64,000 nt of DNA from an uncultured Eubacterium sp. (lineage in GTDB: Bacteria; Bacillota; Clostridia; Lachnospirales; Lachnospiraceae), in contig CANOET010000002.1 in assembly GCA_947564835.1 (NCBI GenBank), positions 1-64,000 of the forward strand, read 5' to 3'. The translations under genes were made by a program, and so were the position numbers. Below the pieces are notes generated by a model that ran no database searches, was not told where the DNA came from, and was given only the letters and a program-made list of their open reading frames with translations. Positions 34,254-44,872 of this stretch are shown piece by piece. How positions within the stretch are numbered: the first letter of the stretch is position 1; each line of letters opens with the position of its first letter.

Positions 34254-35099
34254 TTATTTTTCAACGATAAAGTTATCAATCAGCCTAGTCTTACCGATAA
34301 ATACGGCGACCGCGGTCAGCACCGTGCCTTGAATTGTATCTATCGGTGTAATCGTGTCAAAGTCTACCACATCTACATAGTCGATCCGTGCCATAGGCTC
34401 TTTTTCAATTTCTTTTATAATTTCCTGGCGGATCACCTGTGCGTTTGTCTCGCCGGCTTCTATCAGCGCTTTGCCGGCCTGCAGGCTGCGGTTTAAGACC
34501 AGGGCTGCCTGGCGCTCTTGTTCATTCAGATACGTATTCCGGGAGCTTTTGGCAAGGCCGTCTGCTTCGCGGATAATCGGGCACCCAATAATCGTAACCC
34601 CAACGTCCAGGTCCCGCACCATCCGGCGGATCACTGCCAGCTGCTGTGCATCCTTCTGGCCGAAATATGCGCGGTCCGGTGTCACAATATGGAATAATTT
34701 CAGGACAACCGTCTGCACACCCCGAAAATGGGTTGGGCGGCTTTTTCCGCATAACTGCGTTGTCAGGCCGTTCATATCCACATATGTGCAAAAGCCCGGT
34801 GCATACATTTCTTCCGGCTGCGGATGGAGAATCAGATCTACACCGGATTTTTCACACAGTCCGGCATCTTTTTCCAAATCTCTTGGATAGCTTTCCAGGT
34901 CTTCGTTCGGCCCAAACTGCATTGGATTCACAAAAATGCTTACGACAACACGGTCGTTTTCCTTCCTTGCCGCATCGATCAGGCTTTTGTGCCCTTCGTG
35001 CAGATATCCCATCGTCGGGACAAGGCCGACCGAAAGGCCGGCTTTTTTCCATTCGCTGACCTGCTGCCTGACTGCCTGGATGTTACTTTCTATCAACAT
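34254..35099 (-). CDS. panC: pantothenate synthetase (pantoate-beta-alanine ligase)
   Basis: 281 aa. [14 protein letters not shown] contains the HIGH-like ATP site, [19 protein letters not shown] and FGQKDAQQL bind substrate, and AKSSRNTYL is the KMSKS-like loop. It joins pantoate (from PanB and a ketopantoate reductase not seen here) with beta-alanine (from PanD). It lies between panB and panD on the same strand with short gaps, so one operon. Confidence 0.95.
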   Translation of the reverse strand: MLIESNIQAVRQQVSEWKKAGLSVGLVPTMGYLHEGHKSLIDAARKENDRVVVSIFVNPMQFGPNEDLESYPRDLEKDAGLCEKSGVDLILHPQPEEMYAPGFCTYVDMNGLTTQLCGKSRPTHFRGVQTVVLKLFHIVTPDRAYFGQKDAQQLAVIRRMVRDLDVGVTIIGCPIIREADGLAKSSRNTYLNEQERQAALVLNRSLQAGKALIEAGETNAQVIRQEIIKEIEKEPMARIDYVDVVDFDTITPIDTIQGTVLTAVAVFIGKTRLIDNFIVEK

Positions 35100-35118
35100 A
35101 TTTTCTCCTTACTGATTC

Positions 35119-35946
35119 CTAATACAATTTATCTATAATCGTTTCATCCATCTTAAAGGTATGCTCCGCTGCCGGAAATACGCCGTCGATGATTTCCTGC
35201 TTATATGCCGCAAACGCTTGCTTCATCTGGCTTCCGACCTGTGCATACTGTTTTGCGAATTTCGGCGCCATATCCGAATACATAGCAAGCATATCCTGAT
35301 AAACCAGCACCTGGCCGTCGCATCCTGCCCCTGCCCCGATGCCGATCGTCGGTATGCTGATGCTTTCCGTGATCTTTTCTGCCAGCGCCCGCGGAACACA
35401 CTCCAATACAACTGCAAATGCACCTGCTTCCTCCAGCGCCCGCGCTTCATCTAAAATCCGCTGAGCCGCCTCTTCTCCCTTGCCCTGCACTTTAAAGCCG
35501 CCCAGTGCGTTGACTGACTGCGGGGTAAGGCCCAAATGTCCGCAAACCGGAATGGATGCGTTTACAATCGCTTTCACATGAGCGCAGACCTCCAGCCCGC
35601 CTTCCAGCTTTACTGCCTGCGCGCGGCCTTCTTTCATCAGACGGCCCGCATTGACAACCGCGTCGTAAACAGATGTCTGGTAAGACATAAAAGGCATGTC
35701 CGTAATCAGAAGCGCATTTTTAGTCCCCCTGGCAACCGCCGCGCTGTGATGAATCATATCTTCCATCGTTACGGATATCGTGTCTTCATAACCAAGCATC
35801 ACCATACCCAGCGAATCACCTACCAGAATGGCGTCAATGCCCGCTTCGTCAACAAGCTTGGCGGTTGTGTAGTCGTAGGCGGTCAGCATTGATAATTTTT
35901 GGCCCTTTGCTTTCGCCTCCCGGAATGTCACGGATGTGTTCTTCAT
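35119..35946 (-). CDS. panB: 3-methyl-2-oxobutanoate hydroxymethyltransferase
   Basis: 275 aa, first gene of pan[32 protein letters not shown] binds magnesium and ketoisovalerate, followed by [29 protein letters not shown] and [15 protein letters not shown], all diagnostic. It transfers a hydroxymethyl group from methylene-tetrahydrofolate. The C-terminal [14 protein letters not shown] is complete. panE/ilvC is not in the window. Confidence 0.95.
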   Translation of the reverse strand: MKNTSVTFREAKAKGQKLSMLTAYDYTTAKLVDEAGIDAILVGDSLGMVMLGYEDTISVTMEDMIHHSAAVARGTKNALLITDMPFMSYQTSVYDAVVNAGRLMKEGRAQAVKLEGGLEVCAHVKAIVNASIPVCGHLGLTPQSVNALGGFKVQGKGEEAAQRILDEARALEEAGAFAVVLECVPRALAEKITESISIPTIGIGAGAGCDGQVLVYQDMLAMYSDMAPKFAKQYAQVGSQMKQAFAAYKQEIIDGVFPAAEHTFKMDETIIDKLY

Positions 35947-36345
35947 AATCCAATTTTCCCTTCTTCTTATAAATATAATTGAAATCGTTACTGAACGGTA
36001 ACATTGGATAAATTGTTATTTCATAGAACAACGTAGTTTTGAACAGACTGTCATTTTCAGCCGTGCGCGATAGTAAGTCAGGCCTTTTTGCGAAGTGCCT
36101 GCTTGTCGGGTTTGGATAAAAATGGCAATAATACATCGTATGATACAGTTTCTTTTGAATACCGTTCGTCTGACAATATATCATAAATGAAGGGAAATTT
36201 CAATATTTTGCGGAGATGTGTTCGGAAAAAAAGACATTATTTTGTATTCCCCGGCAAGTCCCCGTCCGCAGCCCGTAAAGTTGTCCGCGCAGCCGCCTAA
36301 ACCACCGCGTATTATCCATATAATATCGGTAAAAATCCACGCAAA
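35947..36345. other. intergenic region upstream of panB
   Basis: About 400 bases with no convincing gene. Near the panB start the hairpin GTTAC-CGTTCA-GTAAC (about 35988-36003) may act in the leader. Around 36255-36300 a worn copy of the GTCGTCCGG repeat is seen (CCGCAGCCCGTAAAGTTGTCCGCGCAGCC). Small open frames here have no ribosome sites. Confidence 0.5.
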
Positions 36346-36969
36346 TTACCCCTGCGGTATTTTCTTGAATAAAGGAATCAGAACACTCCCTGCCACATTC
36401 CCGCATGAAATCACCAAAACCCGTAAAAATGCCTGCACCGACCATACTCTGGCCGCCGAGAAATAAAACATATCCGCAATACAATGTTCAAATCCGCACA
36501 AAATAAAAGCCGCAACACCCAGGAATAAAATCAACGGATTTTGGGTTATTTTATACCCTTCAACGGATATGTACATCAAAAAGCCGCAAAACATGCCAAG
36601 TATAAACAGGCTCAGAAAACTATCGGCTAATTTCGCCTGGCAGATCGCTTCTGCTGCATATGAAATGACCGCTATCCGGGTCTGCCGGACTGCTGCCGCA
36701 GCTAATGCTGTCCCGGCCAGATTACCGCACCAGATCAGCAGCAGATCCACCAGGTAAGATGCAGGCTGAAGAACCAGATAACCTGCTTTTCCTGTAAACA
36801 GGTTCAATCCATGTGTACAGATCGTGTACAGCCCGACCGTAAACAGAAGCGCCCCCGCTGTTTTATTTTCCATCGTCAGATAAACGATGCCTCCGATCCC
36901 AATTGCAATGCCTGCTAATACTGCCAGTGCAAACATCCGCGCATATTTATAAATGCTTCCATTCTTCAT
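36346..36969 (-). CDS. formate/nitrite transporter family channel
   Basis: 207 aa with six helices, somewhat shorter than the usual 250-280. Diagnostic blocks are LFTGKAGY in the first re-entrant loop, AEAICQAKL and CGFEHCIADMFYF (the FEHxxANM motif). It probably moves formate, nitrite or a similar small anion. The N-terminal region before the first helix is short. It is a single gene on the minus strand. Confidence 0.85.
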   Translation of the reverse strand: MKNGSIYKYARMFALAVLAGIAIGIGGIVYLTMENKTAGALLFTVGLYTICTHGLNLFTGKAGYLVLQPASYLVDLLLIWCGNLAGTALAAAAVRQTRIAVISYAAEAICQAKLADSFLSLFILGMFCGFLMYISVEGYKITQNPLILFLGVAAFILCGFEHCIADMFYFSAARVWSVQAFLRVLVISCGNVAGSVLIPLFKKIPQG

Positions 36970-36995
36970 GTGATCTCACTCTATGCCTTTTCTTT

Positions 36996-37217
36996 TTAGA
37001 ATTCCTTCGCAACATCCTTTAAGCCGTACATCTCTTTGAATGTCTGCAGATCTTTTTCATTGCGCACAAACATGACCTCGTGGAATTTTCCGGTGCGGTT
37101 GTCTTTGAAGCCTGCTACCTGTTCGCCGTTGCAGATGCTGCATTTCAGGATCGGCTTCTGGTTGGTACTGTCATACTCTAGTTTTTGAATTTCCTGTTTC
37201 TTTTTTTGAAAAATCAT
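36996..37217 (-). CDS. small conserved protein with a CxxC motif
   Basis: 73 aa. CSICNGEQVAGFKDNRTGKFHEVMFVRNEKDLQTF is a segment I recall from small conserved proteins in Lachnospiraceae, sometimes mislabelled as aspartate dehydrogenase. The Cys-x2-Cys could bind a metal. The N-terminus is lysine rich. It lies 26 bp upstream of the FNT gene on the same strand and may be co-transcribed with it. Function unknown. Confidence 0.6.
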   Translation of the reverse strand: MIFQKKKQEIQKLEYDSTNQKPILKCSICNGEQVAGFKDNRTGKFHEVMFVRNEKDLQTFKEMYGLKDVAKEF

Positions 37218-37285
37218 CTTTGTATCCTTTCTCTAAATGCCTGGCACCTCTTGGCCAGCTGCAAAACCAGTTCTGCCTATCCTGT

Positions 37286-38371
37286 CTATGGATGAAAATA
37301 TCTATATTTCTTTTCTTCTTCCATTAGTTCATAAAACAATTTTTTTACTGGAGTACAAATCTTACTTTTACAGCCGAAAAGATTACCCTCTTCATTCACT
37401 ACTTCCCCCAGACAATAGCCTCTGCAATATTCACCGATATCACAATTTTTACATGTAGGCATGTTAGAAAGCTTTCTTGCCTGAAGCTGCCTGATCTTGT
37501 CTGGATCATACTCAATTACACCTTTGTCCTGATTCCATTGACCATAAATAAACACATTCATATGATCATTGTCATTTCCAAAAAGAGCCATATCACATGC
37601 TGAAACATATCCATCTGTAGTAAGATGCGGTGCCGGAAGGCATGCGCGGCAAGCATATTCTCCCGGTTCGTCAAAATTACAAGTCAGAATACTGCCGTAA
37701 GTCATCCCATTTTGATATGCATACCGGACCGCCCGGATAAATTCTGTGATAAATGTCTCCATTTTCAGACTATCAAATTCCCCCTTTTGCCCAATTTGCG
37801 GAAATACCGGATCTGCCCAAAAATTCCTGATCCCAAATGCAGCATAATATTGTATTAGTTCTGTCTGACTGGATACATTTTTATCCGTAATTGTTGTACG
37901 GATTCCAGCCATCCCTTTTGCATAATCCTGAAAAAACTTTAGATTCTTTTCCAAAATTACAGACGAACTGCCCCCGTCCGCCAGCGGCCTGTAATAATCC
38001 TGAATAGAGGGCAGCCCATCGCATGAAAACCACACAATATCTATATTTTCAGCAAGCCAGGCGGCTGTCTTACTATTAAAACAGCCGTTTGTCTGAATCT
38101 CACAAGTTGTGTTCCGGTCTTTGCTTTTGGCATAGGCAAGTATTTCTTTCATCAGTTCTATTTCCAAAGTTGGCTCTCCTGCACCAAAGAAACGGATATG
38201 ATGTCTGCATCCCGTCTTATAATAATCATCAATCCCCGCACATGCAAATTGAAAATCCAGAACCTGATGTGAATGTGTACTGCTGTTTTTATTTGTGTAA
38301 CAATAGATGCAATCCAAATTACATCTGGTCGTAAGGAAAAAAGAAATCATTTCTTTTTTATTATGAGCCAC
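37286..38371 (-). CDS. radical SAM/SPASM protein
   Basis: 361 aa. The radical SAM cluster motif is CNLDCIYC (Cys-x3-Cys-x2-Cys) near residues 17-24, followed by FGAGEPTLE (SAM-binding GGE-like). The C-terminus has a SPASM-type cysteine set (CRACLPAP ... SACD ... CKNCDIGEYCRGYC ... CKSKIC) for auxiliary Fe-S clusters. These enzymes modify peptides or proteins. No precursor peptide is evident nearby. The next gene upstream, of unknown function, is 34 bp away, and a nitrilase-like gene lies beyond it; together they form an AT-rich cluster. Confidence 0.85.
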   Translation of the reverse strand: MAHNKKEMISFFLTTRCNLDCIYCYTNKNSSTHSHQVLDFQFACAGIDDYYKTGCRHHIRFFGAGEPTLEIELMKEILAYAKSKDRNTTCEIQTNGCFNSKTAAWLAENIDIVWFSCDGLPSIQDYYRPLADGGSSSVILEKNLKFFQDYAKGMAGIRTTITDKNVSSQTELIQYYAAFGIRNFWADPVFPQIGQKGEFDSLKMETFITEFIRAVRYAYQNGMTYGSILTCNFDEPGEYACRACLPAPHLTTDGYVSACDMALFGNDNDHMNVFIYGQWNQDKGVIEYDPDKIRQLQARKLSNMPTCKNCDIGEYCRGYCLGEVVNEEGNLFGCKSKICTPVKKLFYELMEEEKKYRYFHP

Positions 38372-38405
38372 GTTTTATTCTCCTGACTAATTCACTCTAT
38401 GCATA

Positions 38406-39659
38406 CTAAACTATTTTCATCCTTGCATATTCACGAAACTGGGCGACTTTTTCGTTTTTCATCTGTATATATGGGGTTTCTTTTGATATATTTTCATCTT
38501 CACAGCTAAAACCAATTTTCCAATCAAAGATCACCGCATCTGAAACGTCATTTCCTAATAATTCTCTCATCTCATCTTTTTGAATGACCCAAAAATACGC
38601 ATTCTTTTTGATATCCGCTGCGTATTTTTTATTGTTGCGCAGAAATACATTCTGAAAATATTCTTCTACTTTATCTTCAGAATTAAATCTATCAGATATT
38701 TCAACAAAATATTGATATTTTACATTTTTCTTTAAGTTCTCAATTACACTTTCCTTAAACACTTCCTCGCTTTGGATATCTCTTGTAAATATAGTAACGT
38801 TGTTTTTTACAATTTCACGTTCATATACGATTAAAATATCCGAATTAAAACGAACCGAGTTGAACATATTAATAAGTTCATTCATTTTTCGTTCACATGA
38901 AGCGGGCTTGGTTGTATATCGGTTCAGCAAATCCATATATTTTCGTAATGTATTTTCTGTTTCTTTATTATTCCGCAAATAAATATCCTGCAATAAATCT
39001 AAAATCTCCAATAAAAAATCTGTATAACTGTCTGCCGAAGGCCGGTCATCCTCTTTTACAATCTTTAAAGCTTCTGTTCCATTTGGATATGCCAGTGAAT
39101 AGTACCGATCCTCTTGTAAAAACATAGAATCGAATATTTCATATTTCTCTGTTGTTTTCATAAAACCGGCAAGCTCCGATTCGCTTATCTGAACCTGTTC
39201 CGCTAACTCTTTATGACTCAGCTGTACCTGTTTATCCAGGCACAACAATATTTGCTTCATATATGGCTGCGAATGAATCATGCCTTTTAACAAATTATTT
39301 TGGCGAAACGATTCTGCATCTTCAAAGGAATCGATCATTTTATCAATTGCATGGCAATATCCCATCAAAAAAACATTTTGCAGCCTGCTGTCACTCCTGA
39401 CGGCTTGTATCTGGTCTGTCCTTCTAAAAAAATCGTGTAGAAACGATTGGATTTTTACTACTTCTTTACTTTTCATTTTTGTAACGAAAAATCTGGATAC
39501 CATGTTCGCAAGCGAAGAAAACAACAAATTCAAACTTTTTTTCCAGCGGTTTTCCGGGTTTGTTACCTTTATAAGCTCTTCCGTCAGCGCAGACTCTAAA
39601 ACGCTTGGCAGACTTTCTTTTTGATCTTTGTATCCGCATATTACAAAGCCATCATTCAT
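38406..39659 (-). CDS. unknown protein with a winged-helix-like segment
   Basis: 417 aa, not recognised. Residues around 145-180 (LSHKELAEQVQISESELAGFMKTTEKYEIFD) read like a MarR-type winged helix. The helical N-terminus includes RFFVTKMKSKEVVKIQSFLHDFF. The C-terminal 150 residues (ILIVYEREIVKNNVTIFTRDIQSEEVF ... NAYFWVIQKDEMRELLGNDVSDAVIFDWKIG) form an alpha/beta domain of a kind seen in signalling or effector proteins. AAGGAG precedes the ATG. It sits between the radical SAM and nitrilase-like genes. Confidence 0.6.
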   Translation of the reverse strand: MNDGFVICGYKDQKESLPSVLESALTEELIKVTNPENRWKKSLNLLFSSLANMVSRFFVTKMKSKEVVKIQSFLHDFFRRTDQIQAVRSDSRLQNVFLMGYCHAIDKMIDSFEDAESFRQNNLLKGMIHSQPYMKQILLCLDKQVQLSHKELAEQVQISESELAGFMKTTEKYEIFDSMFLQEDRYYSLAYPNGTEALKIVKEDDRPSADSYTDFLLEILDLLQDIYLRNNKETENTLRKYMDLLNRYTTKPASCERKMNELINMFNSVRFNSDILIVYEREIVKNNVTIFTRDIQSEEVFKESVIENLKKNVKYQYFVEISDRFNSEDKVEEYFQNVFLRNNKKYAADIKKNAYFWVIQKDEMRELLGNDVSDAVIFDWKIGFSCEDENISKETPYIQMKNEKVAQFREYARMKIV

Positions 39660-39798
39660 ATATTCACCTTCCTTCTGAAATCTCTCTATTTATTTTTATA
39701 TTTTAGATTATTTTATCGCATATGAGATCATAATATCATAAAAAGCCTCACCTAACAACCCTCTCAGGCAATACTTAATACTTTCACAATCTCAGACA

Positions 39799-39866
39799 TA
39801 ACAGTCCAGATAACCCATTGAACTGTTACATTCTCAGACAACAGTCCCAATAACCCTTGGTCTGTT
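39799..39866. repeat. pair of TAACAG hairpins
   Basis: First hairpin: TAACAGT (39799-39805) with ACTGTTA (39822-39828). Second: ACAG-tc-CCAA ... TTGG-tc-TGT (39840-39865). Each is preceded by TCAGACA. They occupy the gap between the nitrilase-like gene and the 417-aa gene and resemble the hairpin at 33158-33190. Confidence 0.6.
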
Positions 39867-39874
39867 ATATCTCA

Positions 39875-41254
39875 TTACTCACAAATGACTTTCGCTGTAA
39901 AATAATTATTTTTTTTAACACATTCTGCAAAAGAGATACAATACACATGGCCTTCACAGCATTGATCACAGCTGATACAAGCTTCCTTGAATGTTACCCG
40001 ATGATAATCCGGTACATTGCACTCCGCTTCCTTCGCTGGCACACATACATAGCAAAAAGGTACTGCTCTTCCTATTTGTTTCGCTTGAATTGTATATTTT
40101 TCCTGTTTATCACCGCATAATGCGGAGCATGCATTGCAAACAACAGTTATAATATGGTCAATTGCCAAACTATCTATTTTGGGCTTCGTCAGCCGGTCCG
40201 ACGATGAAAATGCCGGAATAATCAGCATATCACAGTAAATTTCTTTCAAAAGCGCTCCCAGATAATCATCCGATATATCCCTGCAGATTGCTGTTGCTAT
40301 TCTGAAAAAACCAGGTAAATCCAGGAAATGAACCTGCCATTCAGATTGCGGCTCTAATTTTTCCCGAAAAGTTATCCTTTTTTCTTTTTTCTTATCCGCA
40401 TGTAAATCTTCATCTGTATTGTTTTCTTTCAGCATAACTTTAAATTCATATGGAACATGTTTTTTTTGCTCAAAAACGACTTTCCCATATTGGTCAATTA
40501 CCATACATTGATTGCTCCCTTTCTCCCAGGCTGTACCCATCCACGTAAATAAGGGAACCGCATCGGGATACCGGCAGCCTTTTACATATTCTCTAATTTC
40601 TTCCTGCATCTGCCTGTTAAAAATCATCTCTGGAAAAACCGCTATATCCACCTGTTTCTCTTTGCAAATCTGAAATGCATCCTTGCAGCGGCTCAATAAC
40701 AATTTATCCTGCCCATGAAGAGGAATTTCTGATAATATACGAAATAACCCATTTTCATTCTCTTCTTCCATTTCCTTGTCTATTTCAAAAATCTGATCCA
40801 GATTCATATTTGACAGAGGAAATATGCCTATTTTCAACTGATAATTGTTTTCTTTTATTCTCTGTCCAATTTCTTTATAGTAAGAAGGAATATGCAGCAC
40901 CGGGCGTATGTTACTTTTAGGGCAAAATATAATATAGTTATGGATATAGCCTGAAATATCAGCCGTTTTCGCATAATATCTTCCATAAAAGCCGCCTTTT
41001 CCATCCTGGTCAGCGATTTCTTTTGAAAGAATCTCCATAGGAGTACTTCTAAAACGAGGAAAAACAATAATTTCTTCATGAAGAAAATCATTTAATGATC
41101 CGCACTGTTCGTATGTATCCGGCAACGATGAAAAAATAAATCCCGCACACTTTGTATCAATTAATAAAATCAGCCAATAAAGCTTTTCCTTAAATTGATG
41201 GAGATCCATATCCCTCTGTTTTTTATACCACCACACCAGATCACTTTTTATCAT
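39875..41254 (-). CDS. carbon-nitrogen hydrolase (nitrilase fold) with cysteine-rich C-terminus
   Basis: 459 aa as the longest intact frame. The Glu-Lys-Cys triad of nitrilases is visible: Glu in VFPEMIF, Lys in EQKKHVPYEF and Cys in ATAICRDIS. The C-terminus is rich in cysteine (CISCDQCCEGHVYC ... AEC). The first 120 residues precede the hydrolase domain and are not recognised. The true start probably lies at 41439 in another frame; see the next entry. Substrate unknown. Confidence 0.75.
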   Translation of the reverse strand: MIKSDLVWWYKKQRDMDLHQFKEKLYWLILLIDTKCAGFIFSSLPDTYEQCGSLNDFLHEEIIVFPRFRSTPMEILSKEIADQDGKGGFYGRYYAKTADISGYIHNYIIFCPKSNIRPVLHIPSYYKEIGQRIKENNYQLKIGIFPLSNMNLDQIFEIDKEMEEENENGLFRILSEIPLHGQDKLLLSRCKDAFQICKEKQVDIAVFPEMIFNRQMQEEIREYVKGCRYPDAVPLFTWMGTAWEKGSNQCMVIDQYGKVVFEQKKHVPYEFKVMLKENNTDEDLHADKKKEKRITFREKLEPQSEWQVHFLDLPGFFRIATAICRDISDDYLGALLKEIYCDMLIIPAFSSSDRLTKPKIDSLAIDHIITVVCNACSALCGDKQEKYTIQAKQIGRAVPFCYVCVPAKEAECNVPDYHRVTFKEACISCDQCCEGHVYCISFAECVKKNNYFTAKVICE

Positions 41255-41283
41255 CTTTAACGCCAGCTGGTTATTATCCTGTT

Positions 41284-41439
41284 CTACGAAACCGGATACG
41301 ATTTTAGTAAGTTTTCATCCTTACCCATGGTGATACCCGGCCCAAACGGAAGCAGTATCTTATAAGCTAAAGCCATGATATCAAATATACTTTCGCACTG
41401 AATCAAATATGAGCAGAAATCACAGCATACTTTTTCCAT
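41284..41439 (-). pseudogene. N-terminal fragment of the nitrilase-like gene, frameshifted
   Basis: A 51-codon frame starts with ATG at 41439 (AGAGGTG upstream) and reads MEKVCCDFCSYLIQCESIFD ... PFGPGITMGKDENLLK before ending SYPVS. Adding one A to the run in CTAAAATCG would continue it as KIVSGFVEQDNNQLALK straight into the 39875-41254 protein. The Cys-rich start mirrors the Cys-rich end of that protein. A one-base deletion or a sequencing error is the simplest explanation. Confidence 0.55.
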
Positions 41440-41550
41440 TATCTTTCACCTCTTTCTTCCATTTAATTGATAACAAATATAGTATACTACATATTCTGAC
41501 AATATTCCAATCTTTTTTCACCATAAGATCACCAAACTGGGGAATACATG

Positions 41551-41579
41551 AAAAAAAGGACTCCGAAGAGTCCTTTTTC
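41551..41579 (-). terminator. bidirectional terminator after gdhA
   Basis: AGGACTC-CGAA-GAGTCCT is flanked by a run of A on the left and TTTTT on the right, so it can stop transcripts from both sides. It lies 21 bp beyond the gdhA stop. Confidence 0.9.
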
Positions 41580-41600
41580 TTTCATTCCGTTACCTAAATC

Positions 41601-42983
<1,383 letters not shown>

Positions 42984-43045
42984 TTATTATGAAATGAACG
43001 AGACTGCAAGATATTTTTCGGAATTTGGCAAATTTCCTTATTTTA

Positions 43046-44767
43046 TTAAGAAATACCGGGTGCCTGCATGTACGCATCTAACAATCCGCCGTCCAGCAGC
43101 ACTTCCTTCCCCCGGAACGCTACTCCGTATATCCTGATCCGTTCCCTGCTGATCCCTTTCGTTTCCATTGCCGCACTGTAGTTTTTATCCACAATCTGGC
43201 GAAGCGCCGCCTTTACACTATCTTCCAGAGATTTCTCATCAGATTCCTGTACTTTAAATTCCAAAAGAATCCCGTCATCCAGCTTTGGATCTTTCGGTTC
43301 CAGCATAACATCATATCTCCCCCGGCCGCTCTCCCGGTTGGAAGTAATGGTGTAGATTTCCCTTAAATCTGCAATCAGGCCAAGTACAAAACCATGGTAA
43401 AAATTCTCCGGCCGTTTCCATACAGATGATTTTCTTCCTGTGTCAAAGCTGCTGAACGTCTGCAGGGCTACTTCATTCAAATATTCATTCATATATGCCT
43501 TGTCTCCGGAAAGAAGTGCATCTGTAAACGCATCATAATTTGCATGCTTGATAGAAAACCACCCTGTTACCATGCGGTCAAATACAATCCTGGATTCCAG
43601 ATTTGTCAGGGAAAGTGTATAGACAGTCCTTCCCCTGCGGTCCAGATCGATTTGCTCCACTTTCAGATAACCGCTTGCTGCCAGAAGGCTCCAGACTGCC
43701 CTGGCATCTCTGTCCAGCTGGCTGTACACGATTTCTTCATCTAATACGGTGCAGATTGTTTTGCCGCTCAGCAAATCTTCCACCATGATTTTCACATCTG
43801 CATCTCTTTCCTGGATCAGCTTCCCAACCAGTCCGTTAGAGCTTGTATTTGCCCAATACGGAGCAAGTTTTCTTTCCTCAAGAAAACTAATAACAGACCA
43901 CGGATTATAAATATGCGCCTGCCCGCCAAAGATAAATCCGTCATACCAATTTTTTACTTCCGTTTTATAATCCTGCAAGCCGTATTCTTCTAATGCCTGA
44001 AATACCTCATCCTCTGTAAATCCAAACAATGTCGTGTATTTATTTGATGTTACCGTAATTACTTTCAAATTATTTAGATCTGAAAAAAACGATTCCTTAC
44101 TCACCCTGGTAATACCTGTCAGCAATGCACGTTCCAAGTATGGATTTGTCTTAAAAGAAGCATGAAACAGGCTGCGGATAAATGAAACCATCTCTTCCCA
44201 ATACCCATATAAATAAGCTTCCTGCATCGGTGTATCATACTCATCCATAAGAATAATTACATTTTTTTCGTAATATTTAGAAAGCATCGCTGACAGCTGA
44301 TGCAGCGCCATCGTTGCAATGACATCATCCATATCTATAGATACGCTGCGGAAAAATTGTTTCTCATTTTCTGTAATACGTTCGTTTTCCAAAAGAAACT
44401 GGTAATTATTGTACAAATCTGTAATCAGAAGACAAATCTTTTTTCTTGTATTTTCATAATTCGTTTCCTTAATCGCTGCAAAGCTTAAGCTGATCACCGG
44501 ATACGTACCCTGCAGCTTTCGGAATTTCGTTTCATTCCAGATCTTTAAGCCATGAAATAATTCCCCGCGCCCGGCGTATCCGACAGAAAAAAACTGCTCT
44601 ACCATACTGATCGTAAGCGTCTTGCCAAACCGCCTGGGACGTGTAATCAGCGTTACATCATCCAGTCCCTCCCACCATTCTTTGATAAATCCGGTTTTAT
44701 CCACATAGAAACAATTTTCTTCAATAATTTTGGCAAAATCCTGTTTTCCAATTGCTGTTGTCCTCAT
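43046..44767 (-). CDS. AAA-ATPase-like protein with C-terminal PD-(D/E)XK nuclease (DUF1703 type)
   Basis: 573 aa. The N-terminal AAA-ATPase-like domain has YVDKTGFIKEWWE, Walker A-like RPRRFGKTL (about residues 43-51) and VIILMDEYDTPMQEAY (Walker B). The C-terminal nuclease-like domain shows GRYDVMLEPKD ... DDGILLEFKV, the D...E-x-K pattern. These proteins are abundant and multi-copy in gut anaerobes; their role is unproven, with mobile-element or defence roles suggested. An intact single gene. Confidence 0.88.
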   Translation of the reverse strand: MRTTAIGKQDFAKIIEENCFYVDKTGFIKEWWEGLDDVTLITRPRRFGKTLTISMVEQFFSVGYAGRGELFHGLKIWNETKFRKLQGTYPVISLSFAAIKETNYENTRKKICLLITDLYNNYQFLLENERITENEKQFFRSVSIDMDDVIATMALHQLSAMLSKYYEKNVIILMDEYDTPMQEAYLYGYWEEMVSFIRSLFHASFKTNPYLERALLTGITRVSKESFFSDLNNLKVITVTSNKYTTLFGFTEDEVFQALEEYGLQDYKTEVKNWYDGFIFGGQAHIYNPWSVISFLEERKLAPYWANTSSNGLVGKLIQERDADVKIMVEDLLSGKTICTVLDEEIVYSQLDRDARAVWSLLAASGYLKVEQIDLDRRGRTVYTLSLTNLESRIVFDRMVTGWFSIKHANYDAFTDALLSGDKAYMNEYLNEVALQTFSSFDTGRKSSVWKRPENFYHGFVLGLIADLREIYTITSNRESGRGRYDVMLEPKDPKLDDGILLEFKVQESDEKSLEDSVKAALRQIVDKNYSAAMETKGISRERIRIYGVAFRGKEVLLDGGLLDAYMQAPGIS

Positions 44768-44872
44768 ACTGTTCCCCCTGCAGAATGACGCTGCTTCATT
44801 ATTTTACAAAGAAAGCACCTGGATCGTCTATCCAGATGCTTTCTTTATGAATGATACGTTATTTTGTCTGTA

